In this document: piece after piece, positions 53,018 to 62,222 of the stretch | Position numbering within the stretch: the stretch's first letter is position 1 | Layout: every line of letters begins with the position of its first letter | Assembly (NCBI GenBank): GCA_023398375.1 | Contig: JAEWSH010000128.1 | Location: 61,615 to 125,614 of the forward strand | Direction of reading: 5' to 3' | DNA from: Bacillota bacterium | GTDB lineage: Bacteria > Bacillota > Clostridia > Lachnospirales > Lachnospiraceae | DNA length: 64,000 nucleotides | The notes under the pieces: generated by a model | Seen by the model: the letters and a program-made list of their open reading frames with translations, nothing else | What the model was told of the DNA's origin: nothing | The model's database searches: none | Program-made: the position numbers and the translations under genes

Positions 53018-54907
53018 ATGAAGAAAAGAAAAAATAGGTTGTCTGTGCAATGCAGACAACCATTTTTGAAAGCATTAGGCGCTGTATTTTTAGTGGCGGC
53101 GATCTCTCTGACACAAGTTCCGGTGCCGGCAGTGCAGGCGGTTACTAATGACTTTCGAATGGATGGAAATACCTTAATTAAATATACGGGAAGTAGTACA
53201 AACGTTACCATTCCGGATACGGTGGAAAGAATTGCAACGGAGGCTTTTGCGGATAATGAAGTGCTGACGTCGGTTTCTATTCCGCAATCTGTTACAAAGA
53301 TTGAGAACAGTGCTTTCCTGAATTGCACTGCATTAAAAAGTCTTACAATCCCGGATTCTGTGAAAGATATCGGAAAATCTGCTTTTAGCGGGTGCAGTGC
53401 GCTTACCTTGTTATCTATCGGCACTGGTTTGTCTAATTTAGAGGCAGGTGCCTTTGCAGGCTGTACTTCTTTAAGTACAGCAGCGATTGCAGATGCAAAT
53501 TCTTCTGTGAGCGCATCTGACTTAAACGCACAGAATCCTTCTTATACGTGTAAGGATGGTGTTATTTATGGCAATAATGGAACGATTGTCTGTCAAATGC
53601 TTGCTGGACGAAAAGGTGACAGCTATTCCATGCCATCTACGGTGACCAGTATTTCAGAATATGCTTTTTGGGATTGTGAGAACTTAAAAGATGTCAGTTT
53701 ATCCAGTCGTTTAAAAGAAATACCGGCATATGCCTTTTCAAATTGTAAAGGACTGGAAAAGGTAATTGTTCCGTATTCGGTCAAAAGTATTCAGATGAAA
53801 GCTTTTGAGAATTGCATAAAATTGTCAGAAATTGAGATACCCGAGTCGGTTTCTTTTATTCATGAAACAGCTTTTGACGGATGTAATTTATTGGATCAGA
53901 GCTCACTTAGTTCTAATTCAGTGAGTTCTGATACCGTATCAGAAAATACAGCAAAAGATGAAGCAAAACAAGAGAATTCATTAAAGTCTCAGGAACCAAA
54001 ACAGCAAATTGACGGAATGGAGACCAAAGAAGATGCCAGTGTGATCGGAAGGACTAAAATAATCGGTGGGCAGGCGCTGGTTTTGATAAATAGTAAAACG
54101 GCAAATGTAATATCGGATGGTGTATCTTCCAATGCGCTTCGTGATAGTAGGAACGAAAATGATATTTCAGAAGATGGTACAAAAGTCGTAAAAGAAGCAT
54201 ATTATCGAAATGATGCTCTTAAAAAATATGAATTTCCGGATGGAATTAAAGAAATTGAGAAATTTGCCTTCGCTCGTTCAGGGTTATTAAGCGTCACGAT
54301 TCCTGATACGGTTTCAAAGATTGGATACGCTGCGTTTTACCACTGCGATGAACTCTCAGACATCACAATCCCGGAATCTGTAACACTAATAGAGGGAGAA
54401 GCATTTCATAAAACAGCCTGGATGAACCAATGGTATGCAGATGATGCAGCTGAAGATTATCTGGTAGTGGGTGACGGTATCTTGATTGCATATAAAGGAA
54501 AGCAGGATATAGCTGCAATACCTGACAATGTAAAAAGCATTGCAACAGATGCCTTTAAAAATCATACAGAAGTAACAGAAATTATATTCCCTAAAACCTT
54601 AACGACCATATCTGATAATGCTTTTGCGGGGTGCAAGAATTTACAGTCATTTTCAGGAGGAGATAACCTGACGACAATAGCAGAACATGCGTTTGACGGC
54701 TGCCCGATCGAGGTGGCTAGTACGAAAGTCGAGACAGAAGCTAAGAATTACATTGGGAACGTGGGTAAATACCAGGTTCTGATCAAGGAACAAGAAAAGA
54801 ATCAACTATTTCATGATGCCAAATGGATCGGTATCATAGCATTATCATTAGTAGGGATTGCCTTACTTACAAAAACAGGAATAAATAGTCGAAAAAAACG
54901 AATATAG
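53018..54907 (+). CDS. Second BspA-type leucine-rich repeat surface protein, membrane-anchored
   Basis: A 630-residue secreted protein. An N-terminal signal (hydrophobic about 20-40, ending near VQAVTND) is followed by LRR_5 repeats (about 55-150, 200-285, 395-470 and 510-575) of the form AFxNCxxLxxIxIPxSVxxI. A Ser/Glu/Lys-rich insertion lies near 290-345. The C-terminus is a membrane span (WIGIIALSLVGIALL) and basic tail without an LPxTG-like motif, so sortase anchoring is not indicated. AGGAG lies six bases before ATG 53018; the longer frame from 53003 overlaps the previous stop. It follows the first surface protein by 11 bases, implying one operon. Confidence 0.88.
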   Translation: MKKRKNRLSVQCRQPFLKALGAVFLVAAISLTQVPVPAVQAVTNDFRMDGNTLIKYTGSSTNVTIPDTVERIATEAFADNEVLTSVSIPQSVTKIENSAFLNCTALKSLTIPDSVKDIGKSAFSGCSALTLLSIGTGLSNLEAGAFAGCTSLSTAAIADANSSVSASDLNAQNPSYTCKDGVIYGNNGTIVCQMLAGRKGDSYSMPSTVTSISEYAFWDCENLKDVSLSSRLKEIPAYAFSNCKGLEKVIVPYSVKSIQMKAFENCIKLSEIEIPESVSFIHETAFDGCNLLDQSSLSSNSVSSDTVSENTAKDEAKQENSLKSQEPKQQIDGMETKEDASVIGRTKIIGGQALVLINSKTANVISDGVSSNALRDSRNENDISEDGTKVVKEAYYRNDALKKYEFPDGIKEIEKFAFARSGLLSVTIPDTVSKIGYAAFYHCDELSDITIPESVTLIEGEAFHKTAWMNQWYADDAAEDYLVVGDGILIAYKGKQDIAAIPDNVKSIATDAFKNHTEVTEIIFPKTLTTISDNAFAGCKNLQSFSGGDNLTTIAEHAFDGCPIEVASTKVETEAKNYIGNVGKYQVLIKEQEKNQLFHDAKWIGIIALSLVGIALLTKTGINSRKKRI

Positions 54908-54930
54908 TATAAGAGTAGTAGAAACATTGG

Positions 54931-54978
54931 GAATCTTCCGGCATAAAATAATCAAAAAGGTCGGGAGATTTTTTTTTG
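54931..54978 (+). terminator. Terminator hairpin that contains the protease ribosome binding site
   Basis: A 10-base-pair stem with two G-U pairs (arms 54932-54941 and 54961-54970) and a 19-base loop is followed by nine T residues. It ends the surface-protein operon, but its 3' arm includes GGGAG, the only ribosome binding site of the protease gene whose TTG start is at 54976. Confidence 0.75.
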
Positions 54979-55884
54979 TATCGTGTAAAGAAACAAATTC
55001 ATTGGGAAAAAGCGATCGAACAGGGATTGACAGGAAAAAATGTGACAATTGCTGTTTTAGATACAGGTATTGCATTGCATCCGGACTTTGATAATAGAAT
55101 TATTGCATTTAAAGATTTTATTCACCGTCAAAATGAAATCTATGATGATGCGGCACATGGAACCCATGTATGTGGAATTATTGCGGGAAGTGGATTGTTA
55201 TCTAACGGTAAATATTGTGGAATGGCACCAGGTGCAAAGTTAGTGGTAGGTAAAATACTGGATGAAAATGGAAATGGCAATATTCAAAATATGATTGATG
55301 GAGTTAATTGGGTTCTTGAAAATAAACAAAGGTATCATATCCGGATTCTGAATATTTCAATTGGAACTGATCAAGAAGATGAATCTATTATTCACTCAAT
55401 CATAAAATGTGTCGAAAAAGCATGGTCTGCAGGCATTGTAGTGATAACAGCTGCCGGAAATAAGGGACCGGAACCTATGTCAATATCACCAATCGGAGCG
55501 AGTAATATGGTAATTACAGTTGGATGTCATGATGGTGGGTATTTTGGAAATAAAGAAAATCTTTGTGAAAATTATTCAGGCAGAGGGCCAACGAGATATG
55601 CAGTGAAAAAACCGGATATCGTTGCTCCCGGGACAGAAATCATATCATGTAATGGAGAATTTAAGAAGATACGCAATCAATTTCTAAATGCATATTCAGC
55701 AAAAAGCGGTACTTCAATGGCAACACCGATAGTAGCGGGAGCCTGTGCACTATATTTGGAAAAATATCCTGCAATTTCAAATGAGGATATGAAAAGACAT
55801 ATTATCTTTTCGGCGAAAGATATGCAGGAAAAATGGTCAAAGCAAGGATGGGGAATGTTGGATATTGAAAAATTATTGATGTAA
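54976..55884 (+). CDS. Subtilisin-like serine protease (S8), no signal peptide
   Basis: A 302-residue subtilase with the catalytic triad visible: Asp29 in AVLDTGIALH, His61 in AAHGTHVCG and Ser247 in SGTSMATP, with an oxyanion Asn in TAAGNKG. No signal peptide or propeptide is present, and the length fits intracellular serine proteases of the ISP/AprX group. The start is a TTG eight bases after GGGAG, in the 3' arm of a terminator hairpin, which may limit translation and transcription. A strong terminator follows. It may process cytoplasmic or, if exported by an unusual route, surface proteins from the upstream operon; the former is more likely. Confidence 0.92.
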   Translation: MYRVKKQIHWEKAIEQGLTGKNVTIAVLDTGIALHPDFDNRIIAFKDFIHRQNEIYDDAAHGTHVCGIIAGSGLLSNGKYCGMAPGAKLVVGKILDENGNGNIQNMIDGVNWVLENKQRYHIRILNISIGTDQEDESIIHSIIKCVEKAWSAGIVVITAAGNKGPEPMSISPIGASNMVITVGCHDGGYFGNKENLCENYSGRGPTRYAVKKPDIVAPGTEIISCNGEFKKIRNQFLNAYSAKSGTSMATPIVAGACALYLEKYPAISNEDMKRHIIFSAKDMQEKWSKQGWGMLDIEKLLM

Positions 55885-55918
55885 AAATGAAATCAAGTTC
55901 TATTTTGAAATAAAGAAG

Positions 55919-55958
55919 GAAAAAGTATCAAGTGTTTGATTACATTTGATACTTTTTC
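55919..55958 (+). terminator. Terminator of the protease gene
   Basis: A 17-base-pair stem with one G-U pair (arms 55919-55935 and 55942-55958) has a six-base loop. The stem ends in a T-run. Confidence 0.93.
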
Positions 55959-55998
55959 TAGTGTATTGGAATATCCAATAAAATCTGTGAGTAATAGG

Positions 55999-56027
55999 TT
56001 GACACAGAAGGTATAATTGTATACAAT
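55999..56027 (+). promoter_or_regulatory. Promoter of the Re-citrate synthase-like operon
   Basis: A perfect TTGACA and TACAAT are separated by 17 bases, about 90 bases before the first gene. Confidence 0.8.
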
Positions 56028-56115
56028 GATACAGAAATGCAAAAATATAATATAACGCACTTTTTGTTATTTATATTTATACAATATTGAGAGATGGATT
56101 AGGGAGGATGAATTG

Positions 56116-57558
56116 ATGACAAGAAATAATGAACTGTTTGAAAACAGACCTGTGACCATGAATAAGAATAATCACCTTTTAGAAATAGAAGAGCATATGT
56201 ACATTTTAGATAATGTAGAAAAACCAAATACATTCAGGAATATGTTTCCATATTCCGAGGTACCTAAGATTCCTTTTAATGATAGAATCGTGCCGCACAA
56301 TATGCCTAAAAATATATGGATCACAGATACGACATTCCGAGATGGACAACAGTCAAGGGCACCTTATACAACAGAGCAGATTGTTACAATATATGATTAT
56401 TTACATAAACTGGGCGGACCAAACGGTATGATTCGTGCATCAGAGTTCTTCCTATATAGTAAGAAAGATAGAGATGCCGTGTACAAATGTATGGAGCGAG
56501 GTTACCAATTCCCGGAAGTGACCAGTTGGATCAGGGCAAGTAAGGAAGATTTCAAGTTGGTAAAAGAGATTGGTATGAAGGAGACGGGTATTTTAGTAAG
56601 CTGCTCAGATTATCACATCTTCATGAAGCTTAAAATGAATAGAAGACAGGCGATGGAGCATTACCTGAGTGTTGTTCGAGACTGCCTTGATGAAGGTATC
56701 AGTGTAAGATGTCATTTAGAAGACATTACGCGAGCAGATATTTATGGATATGTTGTGCCATTCTGCCTGGAACTTATGAAATTAATGAAGGAATATAAGA
56801 TACCGATCAAAGTACGTGCTTGCGATACGATGGGATATGGTGTAAACTATCCAGGGGCTGTCATACCACGTAGTGTGCAGGGGATCATTTATGCAATTCA
56901 TACACATGCAGGTGTACCGCATGAACTAATAGAATGGCATGGACATAATGACTTTTATAAAGCAGTATCTAATTCAACAACGGCATGGTTATATGGCTGT
57001 GCCGGTATCAATACGTCATTATTCGGTATTGGTGAAAGGACTGGTAATACACCATTGGAGGCTATGGTATTTGAATATGCACAATTGAAGGGCAATCTGA
57101 ATGGCATGAATACGAAGGTCATAACCGAGCTTGCAGAATATTATCAGAATGAAATAGGGTATGAGATTCCGCCGAGAACACCTTTTGTCGGAGAGAATTT
57201 TAACGTGACCAGAGCCGGTATTCATGCAGATGGATTATTGAAGAATGAAGAAATATATAATATTTTTGACACAGAGAAATTCCTAGACAGACCTGTACTA
57301 TGTGCGGTGTCCAATACATCAGGACTTGCGGGAATCGCGCATTGGATCAATACTTACTTTAAATTAAATGAAAAGTTAGATAAACAATCAGAACTTGTTT
57401 CATATGTAAAGGAATGGGTGGATCAAGAGTATACGGAAGGACGTGTTACGGTACTGACGGATTCTGAATTAATAGAAGTAATTAAGAAAGCAGCAGAAAA
57501 AAATAATATTCATGTTGCTGCAATAGAGAATTTTTTAGCGAAGAGAGCTAAAAAATAG
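56116..57558 (+). CDS. Re-citrate synthase-like enzyme (homocitrate/isopropylmalate synthase superfamily)
   Basis: A 480-residue DRE-TIM metallolyase-type enzyme. The metal-binding start WITDTTFRDGQQSR (about residue 75) and HGHNDFYKAV (about residue 277) are the hallmarks. ITSWIRASK-like and RADIYGYVVPF segments resemble the Re-citrate synthase described in Clostridium kluyveri. The co-transcribed isocitrate dehydrogenase gene supports citrate as the product. Homocitrate or another 2-hydroxy-acid synthase remains possible. ATG 56116 is eight bases after GGAGG; a TTG at 56113 adds one residue. No leucine biosynthesis gene is nearby. The Si-type enzyme at 14974 is unrelated in sequence. Confidence 0.8.
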   Translation: MTRNNELFENRPVTMNKNNHLLEIEEHMYILDNVEKPNTFRNMFPYSEVPKIPFNDRIVPHNMPKNIWITDTTFRDGQQSRAPYTTEQIVTIYDYLHKLGGPNGMIRASEFFLYSKKDRDAVYKCMERGYQFPEVTSWIRASKEDFKLVKEIGMKETGILVSCSDYHIFMKLKMNRRQAMEHYLSVVRDCLDEGISVRCHLEDITRADIYGYVVPFCLELMKLMKEYKIPIKVRACDTMGYGVNYPGAVIPRSVQGIIYAIHTHAGVPHELIEWHGHNDFYKAVSNSTTAWLYGCAGINTSLFGIGERTGNTPLEAMVFEYAQLKGNLNGMNTKVITELAEYYQNEIGYEIPPRTPFVGENFNVTRAGIHADGLLKNEEIYNIFDTEKFLDRPVLCAVSNTSGLAGIAHWINTYFKLNEKLDKQSELVSYVKEWVDQEYTEGRVTVLTDSELIEVIKKAAEKNNIHVAAIENFLAKRAKK

Positions 57559-57567
57559 GAGACGGTA

Positions 57568-58275
57568 ATGGGCAATGAATATGATGTGAAACGTGAAGTA
57601 AGTGACAAATATTCCTTGAGAGGAAGAGTATTTAATAAGCTTCGTGAAGATATATTAAGCGGTAAATATAAAGAACACGAAGAATTAAGGGAAGTGGCGA
57701 TCGGGGAAGAACTTGGAGTCAGTCGTACGCCTGTCAGGGAAGCATTCAGGCAATTGGAACTGGAAGGTCTCATTCAGATCATTCCTAATAAAGGTGCTTA
57801 TGTAACAGGTATTTTGCCAAAGGACGTAAGAGATATCTATATGATGCGCTCCCTGTTGGAAGGATTGTGTGCCAGGTGGGCAACACAAAATATTTCTGAT
57901 GAAAAAATGGGTGAGATGGAAGAAAATATTTTTTTATCAGAATTTCATGCTGAAAAGGGTCATTATGAACAGCTGGCTGAATTAGATAATCGTTTCCATG
58001 AGATTCTTTATGAATCATGCAACAGCAAAATGCTGGAACATACATTGCGAGATTTTCATCAATATGTATTAAAGGTTCGGAAAAAAAATCTTGCTAGCAT
58101 GCAACGCGGAAAAGCTTCTAATCAGGAGCATAAGTTAATCATGGAGGCAATTAGGGAAAGGGATGCTGACAAGGCAGAAATGCTTGCAAATAAACATATG
58201 ATCAATGCTTATCAGAATATGGTGAATCATGGATTTGAAGAAATGCTTACGAGGGAAGATATACAGGAGGTTTAA
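57568..58275 (+). CDS. GntR-family transcriptional regulator (FadR-type, FCD domain)
   Basis: A 235-residue regulator. The winged helix-turn-helix at residues 15-80 contains LGVSRTPVREAFRQLELEG and PNKGAYVTG. The C-terminal FCD domain (about residues 95-220) is all helical with metal/ligand-type Asp and His positions (DNRFHEILYESC, and a later HKLIMEAI). It lies between the Re-citrate synthase-like gene (9 bases before) and isocitrate dehydrogenase (5 bases after), so it very probably regulates this operon in response to a carboxylate. Ligand and operator are not known. Confidence 0.9.
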   Translation: MGNEYDVKREVSDKYSLRGRVFNKLREDILSGKYKEHEELREVAIGEELGVSRTPVREAFRQLELEGLIQIIPNKGAYVTGILPKDVRDIYMMRSLLEGLCARWATQNISDEKMGEMEENIFLSEFHAEKGHYEQLAELDNRFHEILYESCNSKMLEHTLRDFHQYVLKVRKKNLASMQRGKASNQEHKLIMEAIRERDADKAEMLANKHMINAYQNMVNHGFEEMLTREDIQEV

Positions 58276-58280
58276 TTAAA

Positions 58281-59489
58281 ATGGAAAAAATTAAAATGTC
58301 TACACCATTAGTGGAGATGGATGGAGATGAAATGACCAGGATTTTATGGAAAATAATAAAGGATGAATTATTATTCCCATATATCGAGCTGAATACGGAG
58401 TATTATGATCTTGGTCTTGAGAGCCGTAATGCAACAAAAGATAAAGTAACCGTTGATTCAGCGGAGGCAACTCAAAAATATGGTGTTGCTGTAAAATGTG
58501 CAACAATTACACCGAATGCAAAAAGAATGAAAGAGTATGATCTTACAGAGATGTGGAAAAGCCCAAATGGTACGATCAGAGCAATTCTAGATGGAACGGT
58601 ATTCCGTGCACCAATTATTGTAAAGGGAATCGAACCTTGTGTAAAGAACTGGAAGAAGCCAATCACGCTCGCTAGACATGCCTATGGAGATGTATATAAG
58701 AATGTCGAGATCAAGATTCCTGGAACCGGAAAAGCAGAATTAGTATTTACAGCGGAAGATGGAACTATAACAAAAGAAACCATACATGATTTTAATGGAA
58801 GCGGTGTAATACAGGGTATGCACAATACTGATCAATCAATTACCAGTTTTGCAAAAGCATGTTTTGAGTATGCGTTATCTACGAAGCAGGATTTGTGGTT
58901 TGCGACCAAAGATACGATTTCCAAAAAATATGATCATGATTTTAAAGACATTTTTGAGGAAATTTATGAAACAGAATATGAAGAAAAATTTAATAATGCA
59001 GGTATTACTTACTTCTATACATTAATTGATGATGCAGTCGCGCGTGTTATGAAAGCAGAAGGCGGATTTATATGGGCATGTAAGAATTACGATGGAGATG
59101 TCATGAGCGATATGGTGTCTTCCGCGTTCGGTTCACTTGCCATGATGACATCTGTATTAGTGTCACCGAGCGGAGTTTATGAATATGAAGCTGCACATGG
59201 GACTGTTCAAAGGCATTATTATAAGCATTTAAAAGGAGAAGAGACATCAACGAATTCTGTTGCAACAATTTTTGCATGGACAGGAGCACTCCGCAAGCGC
59301 GGGGAGATGGACAAGAATGCTGCATTGTGTCAATTTGCAGATAAATTGGAAAGAGCTACCATCCAAACAATAGAGGCAGGAAAAATGACAAAAGATCTTT
59401 CATTAATAACTTCTTTAGAAAATGTAATAACATTAAACAGTCAGGATTTTATCAAAGAAATTCGTGCTACTTATGAGTCTTCGATGTAA
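58281..59489 (+). CDS. icd: NADP-dependent isocitrate dehydrogenase (eukaryote-like type II)
   Basis: A 402-residue dehydrogenase making 2-oxoglutarate. It resembles the homodimeric eukaryotic cytosolic/mitochondrial form: VEMDGDEMTRILW at the start, KCATITPNAKRM, MWKSPNGTIRAILDGTVFR with the substrate-binding Ser-Asn-Arg residues, RHAYGDVY, and the later AHGTVQRHY and TNSVATIFAWTGAL. This is a distinct subfamily from E. coli Icd. AGGAGG lies ten bases before the ATG, inside the end of the regulator gene. With the Re-citrate synthase-like enzyme it provides two steps of the oxidative branch toward glutamate; aconitase is not in the window. Confidence 0.95.
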   Translation: MEKIKMSTPLVEMDGDEMTRILWKIIKDELLFPYIELNTEYYDLGLESRNATKDKVTVDSAEATQKYGVAVKCATITPNAKRMKEYDLTEMWKSPNGTIRAILDGTVFRAPIIVKGIEPCVKNWKKPITLARHAYGDVYKNVEIKIPGTGKAELVFTAEDGTITKETIHDFNGSGVIQGMHNTDQSITSFAKACFEYALSTKQDLWFATKDTISKKYDHDFKDIFEEIYETEYEEKFNNAGITYFYTLIDDAVARVMKAEGGFIWACKNYDGDVMSDMVSSAFGSLAMMTSVLVSPSGVYEYEAAHGTVQRHYYKHLKGEETSTNSVATIFAWTGALRKRGEMDKNAALCQFADKLERATIQTIEAGKMTKDLSLITSLENVITLNSQDFIKEIRATYESSM

Positions 59490-59497
59490 AGAACTGA

Positions 59498-59525
59498 AAA
59501 GGGTCCGCATAGCGGCCCCCTCTTT
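59498..59525 (+). terminator. Terminator of the icd operon
   Basis: An 8-base-pair GC-rich stem (GGGTCCGC with GCGGCCCC, one G-U pair) with a three-base loop is followed by a short T-containing run. Confidence 0.7.
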
Positions 59526-59586
59526 ATGTGCATAAATTAATCACCTAAAGTTTTTATGATCTTTTAGCAACTAAGCAGGAGAAAAA

Positions 59587-60090
59587 ATGAAGAGACTGAT
59601 TTTTATCAACGGAACAATGGGAGTCGGAAAAACCTCGACTTGCAAAGAACTTCTTGGTTTATTGCAACCAAGCGTGTTTTTAGACGGGGATTGGTGTTGG
59701 TACATGAATCCCTTCCGAGTTACAGATGAGACAAAACATATGGTAGAAAGCAATATTTGTTGTTTGCTAAATAATTTTTTATCTTGCTCAGCGTATGAAA
59801 ACGTAATATTTTGTTGGGTTATGCATCAGGAATCAATAATAAATAGCTTGTTGGAAAGATTGAATTTGACAAATGTTGAGGTATATAAACTTACACTGTC
59901 TGTTTCAAAAGAGGTACTTACGCAAAGGCTCAATAGGGCCATTGAAAATGGTGAAAGAATGTCCGATGTTTTACAAAAGAGTTTAGATAGACTTCCACTC
60001 TATCAGGAGATGCATACTACTCACATTGATGTAAGTAATATTTCGCCCGTTCAAGCAGCCAAGGAAATAATAGAAATTATCGGTAATTAG
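59587..60090 (+). CDS. P-loop kinase-like protein
   Basis: A 167-residue small P-loop NTPase. The Walker A motif INGTMGVGKTST is at residues 7-18, followed by a short-chain kinase-like layout (LDGDWCWYMNP near residue 37, then an Arg-containing lid-like ERMSDVLQKSLDRL). It resembles small AAA/shikimate-kinase-like proteins that phosphorylate small molecules, some linked to antibiotic inactivation; the substrate is not identifiable. AGGAG precedes the ATG. It is a single gene convergent with the ABC-F gene. Confidence 0.75.
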   Translation: MKRLIFINGTMGVGKTSTCKELLGLLQPSVFLDGDWCWYMNPFRVTDETKHMVESNICCLLNNFLSCSAYENVIFCWVMHQESIINSLLERLNLTNVEVYKLTLSVSKEVLTQRLNRAIENGERMSDVLQKSLDRLPLYQEMHTTHIDVSNISPVQAAKEIIEIIGN

Positions 60091-60115
60091 GGAATGTGAA
60101 CACATTACGAATAAA

Positions 60116-62038
60116 CTATATTTCCACCGAAAGTATTTCCCATTGTTCATATAAGGAGGACAGTTGTTCTGATATCTGAGTTTTTTCTTTTGTGAGTACT
60201 TGCAGCTTAGCGACATCAGTGGCAACATTTGGATCTGTTAATTCTGTATCTATGATATTCTCTTTTTCCTCTAAAGAAGCAATCTGGTCTTCCAGTTTTT
60301 TAAGTTCATTTTCTTTTTTTCGCTGTCTGGCCTGTATTTCCTTTTGTTGTTTCCAGTCTAGTTTGCCTTCACTGGCGTCTGTTTCTGTGCTTATGGAAGA
60401 AAATGCAGCAGAATCAGTTTCCGAGAAAGAAGAAGTGTTTTTCTTTTCCAGATAATAATCATAATTTCCTAAGTAGTTATTCAAAGTCTGCGCATTTAAA
60501 TCTAGAATCCGGCTGGCGGTACGATTAATAAAGTAACGGTCATGCGAAACATAAAGAACAGTGCCGGTATAATTGTTGAGTGCATCCTCCAGAATCTCTT
60601 TTGACATGATATCCAAATGGTTGGTAGGCTCATCCAGAATCAAGAAGTTCGCTTCGGATAGCATTAACTTCGCAAGCGATACCCGGCCGCGTTCCCCACC
60701 GCTTAGATCAGCAATTGATTTGAACACTTCATCACCGGTAAAGAGGAATGCAGCGAGCGTATTACGAATTTCTGTATTGGTTAAAGCAGGATAGTCGTCA
60801 GAGATTTCATTGAATAATGTTTTCTCCATGTGCAATATATGGTGTTCCTGGTCGTAATAACCGACGTGCACATTAGAACCTAATTGAACCTTACCGGCAT
60901 CGGCGGGGATAAGTTCATTTATGATTTTCAGAATAGTAGTTTTGCCGGTACCGTTATTTCCGATGATTGCAACATGTTCCCCTCGCTTGATCTGAAAATT
61001 CAAATTTGTAAAGAGAGTCTCGGAACCGAAAGCCTTTTTTAAGTCAGTGATCGTAAGCACATCATTACCGCTGACGGTATTGGGCTCAATGCGCATATGC
61101 ATACTATTCACGGTATCCGAGGGTTTATCAAGTACTTCAATCTTGTCTAACATTTTCTCACGGCTTTCGGCACGTTTGATAGATTTTTCGCGATTAAATG
61201 ATTTTAATTTTCTAATTACCTCTTCCTGATGCTTGATGGTTTCCTGCTGATTCAAATAGGCATTCCATGCAGCAACACGAAGAAGTTCTTTTTTGGATGC
61301 ATAATCAGAATAATTTCCGGTAAATGTAGTTACTTTTGAGTGGTCGATTTCGACCACTTTGTTTGCGATCCGATCCAGGAAATAGCGGTCATGAGAGACA
61401 ATCACCACAGCGCCTTTATAATTTAGAAGATAAGTTTCCAGCCAGGAAATAGAAGACATATCCAAATGGTTGGTAGGCTCATCCAGAAGGATGATATCCG
61501 GCCTTTGCAGAAGAATCTTACCAAGGGCGACCCGCGTCTTCTGACCTCCGGAAAGTGTTGAGATTTCTTTTTTAAATTCAGTATCTTCAAAACCAAGGCC
61601 TTTTAGAACACCGATAATTTCACTTCTATAAGCATATCCATTTTCATTCTCGAATTTATGCATAAGTGTTGTATAATCGGATAGCAGAGAATCAAGCTTG
61701 TCATCGGTTGCTGATTTCATTTGCAATTCAAGGGAACGCAGCTGATGCTCAATATCGATCATGTACTGCTTAACAGATAATAATTCTTCATAAATAGAAT
61801 TGGAACTTTCAATGGACTGGTATTGTGGTAAATAAGCAATGGTACGATCCTTAGCTAAGATGACCTGACCTTCATCGCCACTTAATTCTCCCATTATTAT
61901 TTTTAAAAGCGTGGATTTGCCGGCACCATTAATACCGACGATAGCTACTTTATCATAATCTTCAATATGAAAGGAACAATTCTTTAATACGGATTGTTCC
62001 TGAAATGATTTTGAAATAGACTGACAGGATAAAATCAT
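60116..62038 (-). CDS. ABC-F family ATPase (YdiF/Uup-like)
   Basis: A 640-residue cytoplasmic protein with two ABC ATPase domains and no membrane spans. Domain 1 has GINGAGKSTL and LSGGQKTRVALGKILL with DEPTNHLDM. Domain 2 has GNNGTGKTTIL and LSGGERGRVSLAKLM with DEPTNHLDI. A charged arm/linker lies between, and a C-terminal coiled-coil region (about 560-640; RQRKKENELKKLEDQI) matches Uup/YdiF-type C-terminal domains. ABC-F proteins act on ribosomes, some giving antibiotic protection. GGAGT lies five bases before the ATG; the longer frame to 62065 has no better site. Confidence 0.92.
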   Translation of the reverse strand: MILSCQSISKSFQEQSVLKNCSFHIEDYDKVAIVGINGAGKSTLLKIIMGELSGDEGQVILAKDRTIAYLPQYQSIESSNSIYEELLSVKQYMIDIEHQLRSLELQMKSATDDKLDSLLSDYTTLMHKFENENGYAYRSEIIGVLKGLGFEDTEFKKEISTLSGGQKTRVALGKILLQRPDIILLDEPTNHLDMSSISWLETYLLNYKGAVVIVSHDRYFLDRIANKVVEIDHSKVTTFTGNYSDYASKKELLRVAAWNAYLNQQETIKHQEEVIRKLKSFNREKSIKRAESREKMLDKIEVLDKPSDTVNSMHMRIEPNTVSGNDVLTITDLKKAFGSETLFTNLNFQIKRGEHVAIIGNNGTGKTTILKIINELIPADAGKVQLGSNVHVGYYDQEHHILHMEKTLFNEISDDYPALTNTEIRNTLAAFLFTGDEVFKSIADLSGGERGRVSLAKLMLSEANFLILDEPTNHLDIMSKEILEDALNNYTGTVLYVSHDRYFINRTASRILDLNAQTLNNYLGNYDYYLEKKNTSSFSETDSAAFSSISTETDASEGKLDWKQQKEIQARQRKKENELKKLEDQIASLEEKENIIDTELTDPNVATDVAKLQVLTKEKTQISEQLSSLYEQWEILSVEI

Positions 62039-62222
62039 AGGACTCCAATCTGCTTGAGCGGTCACAAGCTTATTATGTAATAATTTAATGCATTTGAATT
62101 TTACACATATGATTTAAGTATAATAGATTTTTAAGAAAATTGCTATATAATTGATAAAAATCAGAAAAAACACTTTGGGGTAACTAAGGTTGGAATGTAA
62201 CAAGTATGTAAATAATGTTTTA

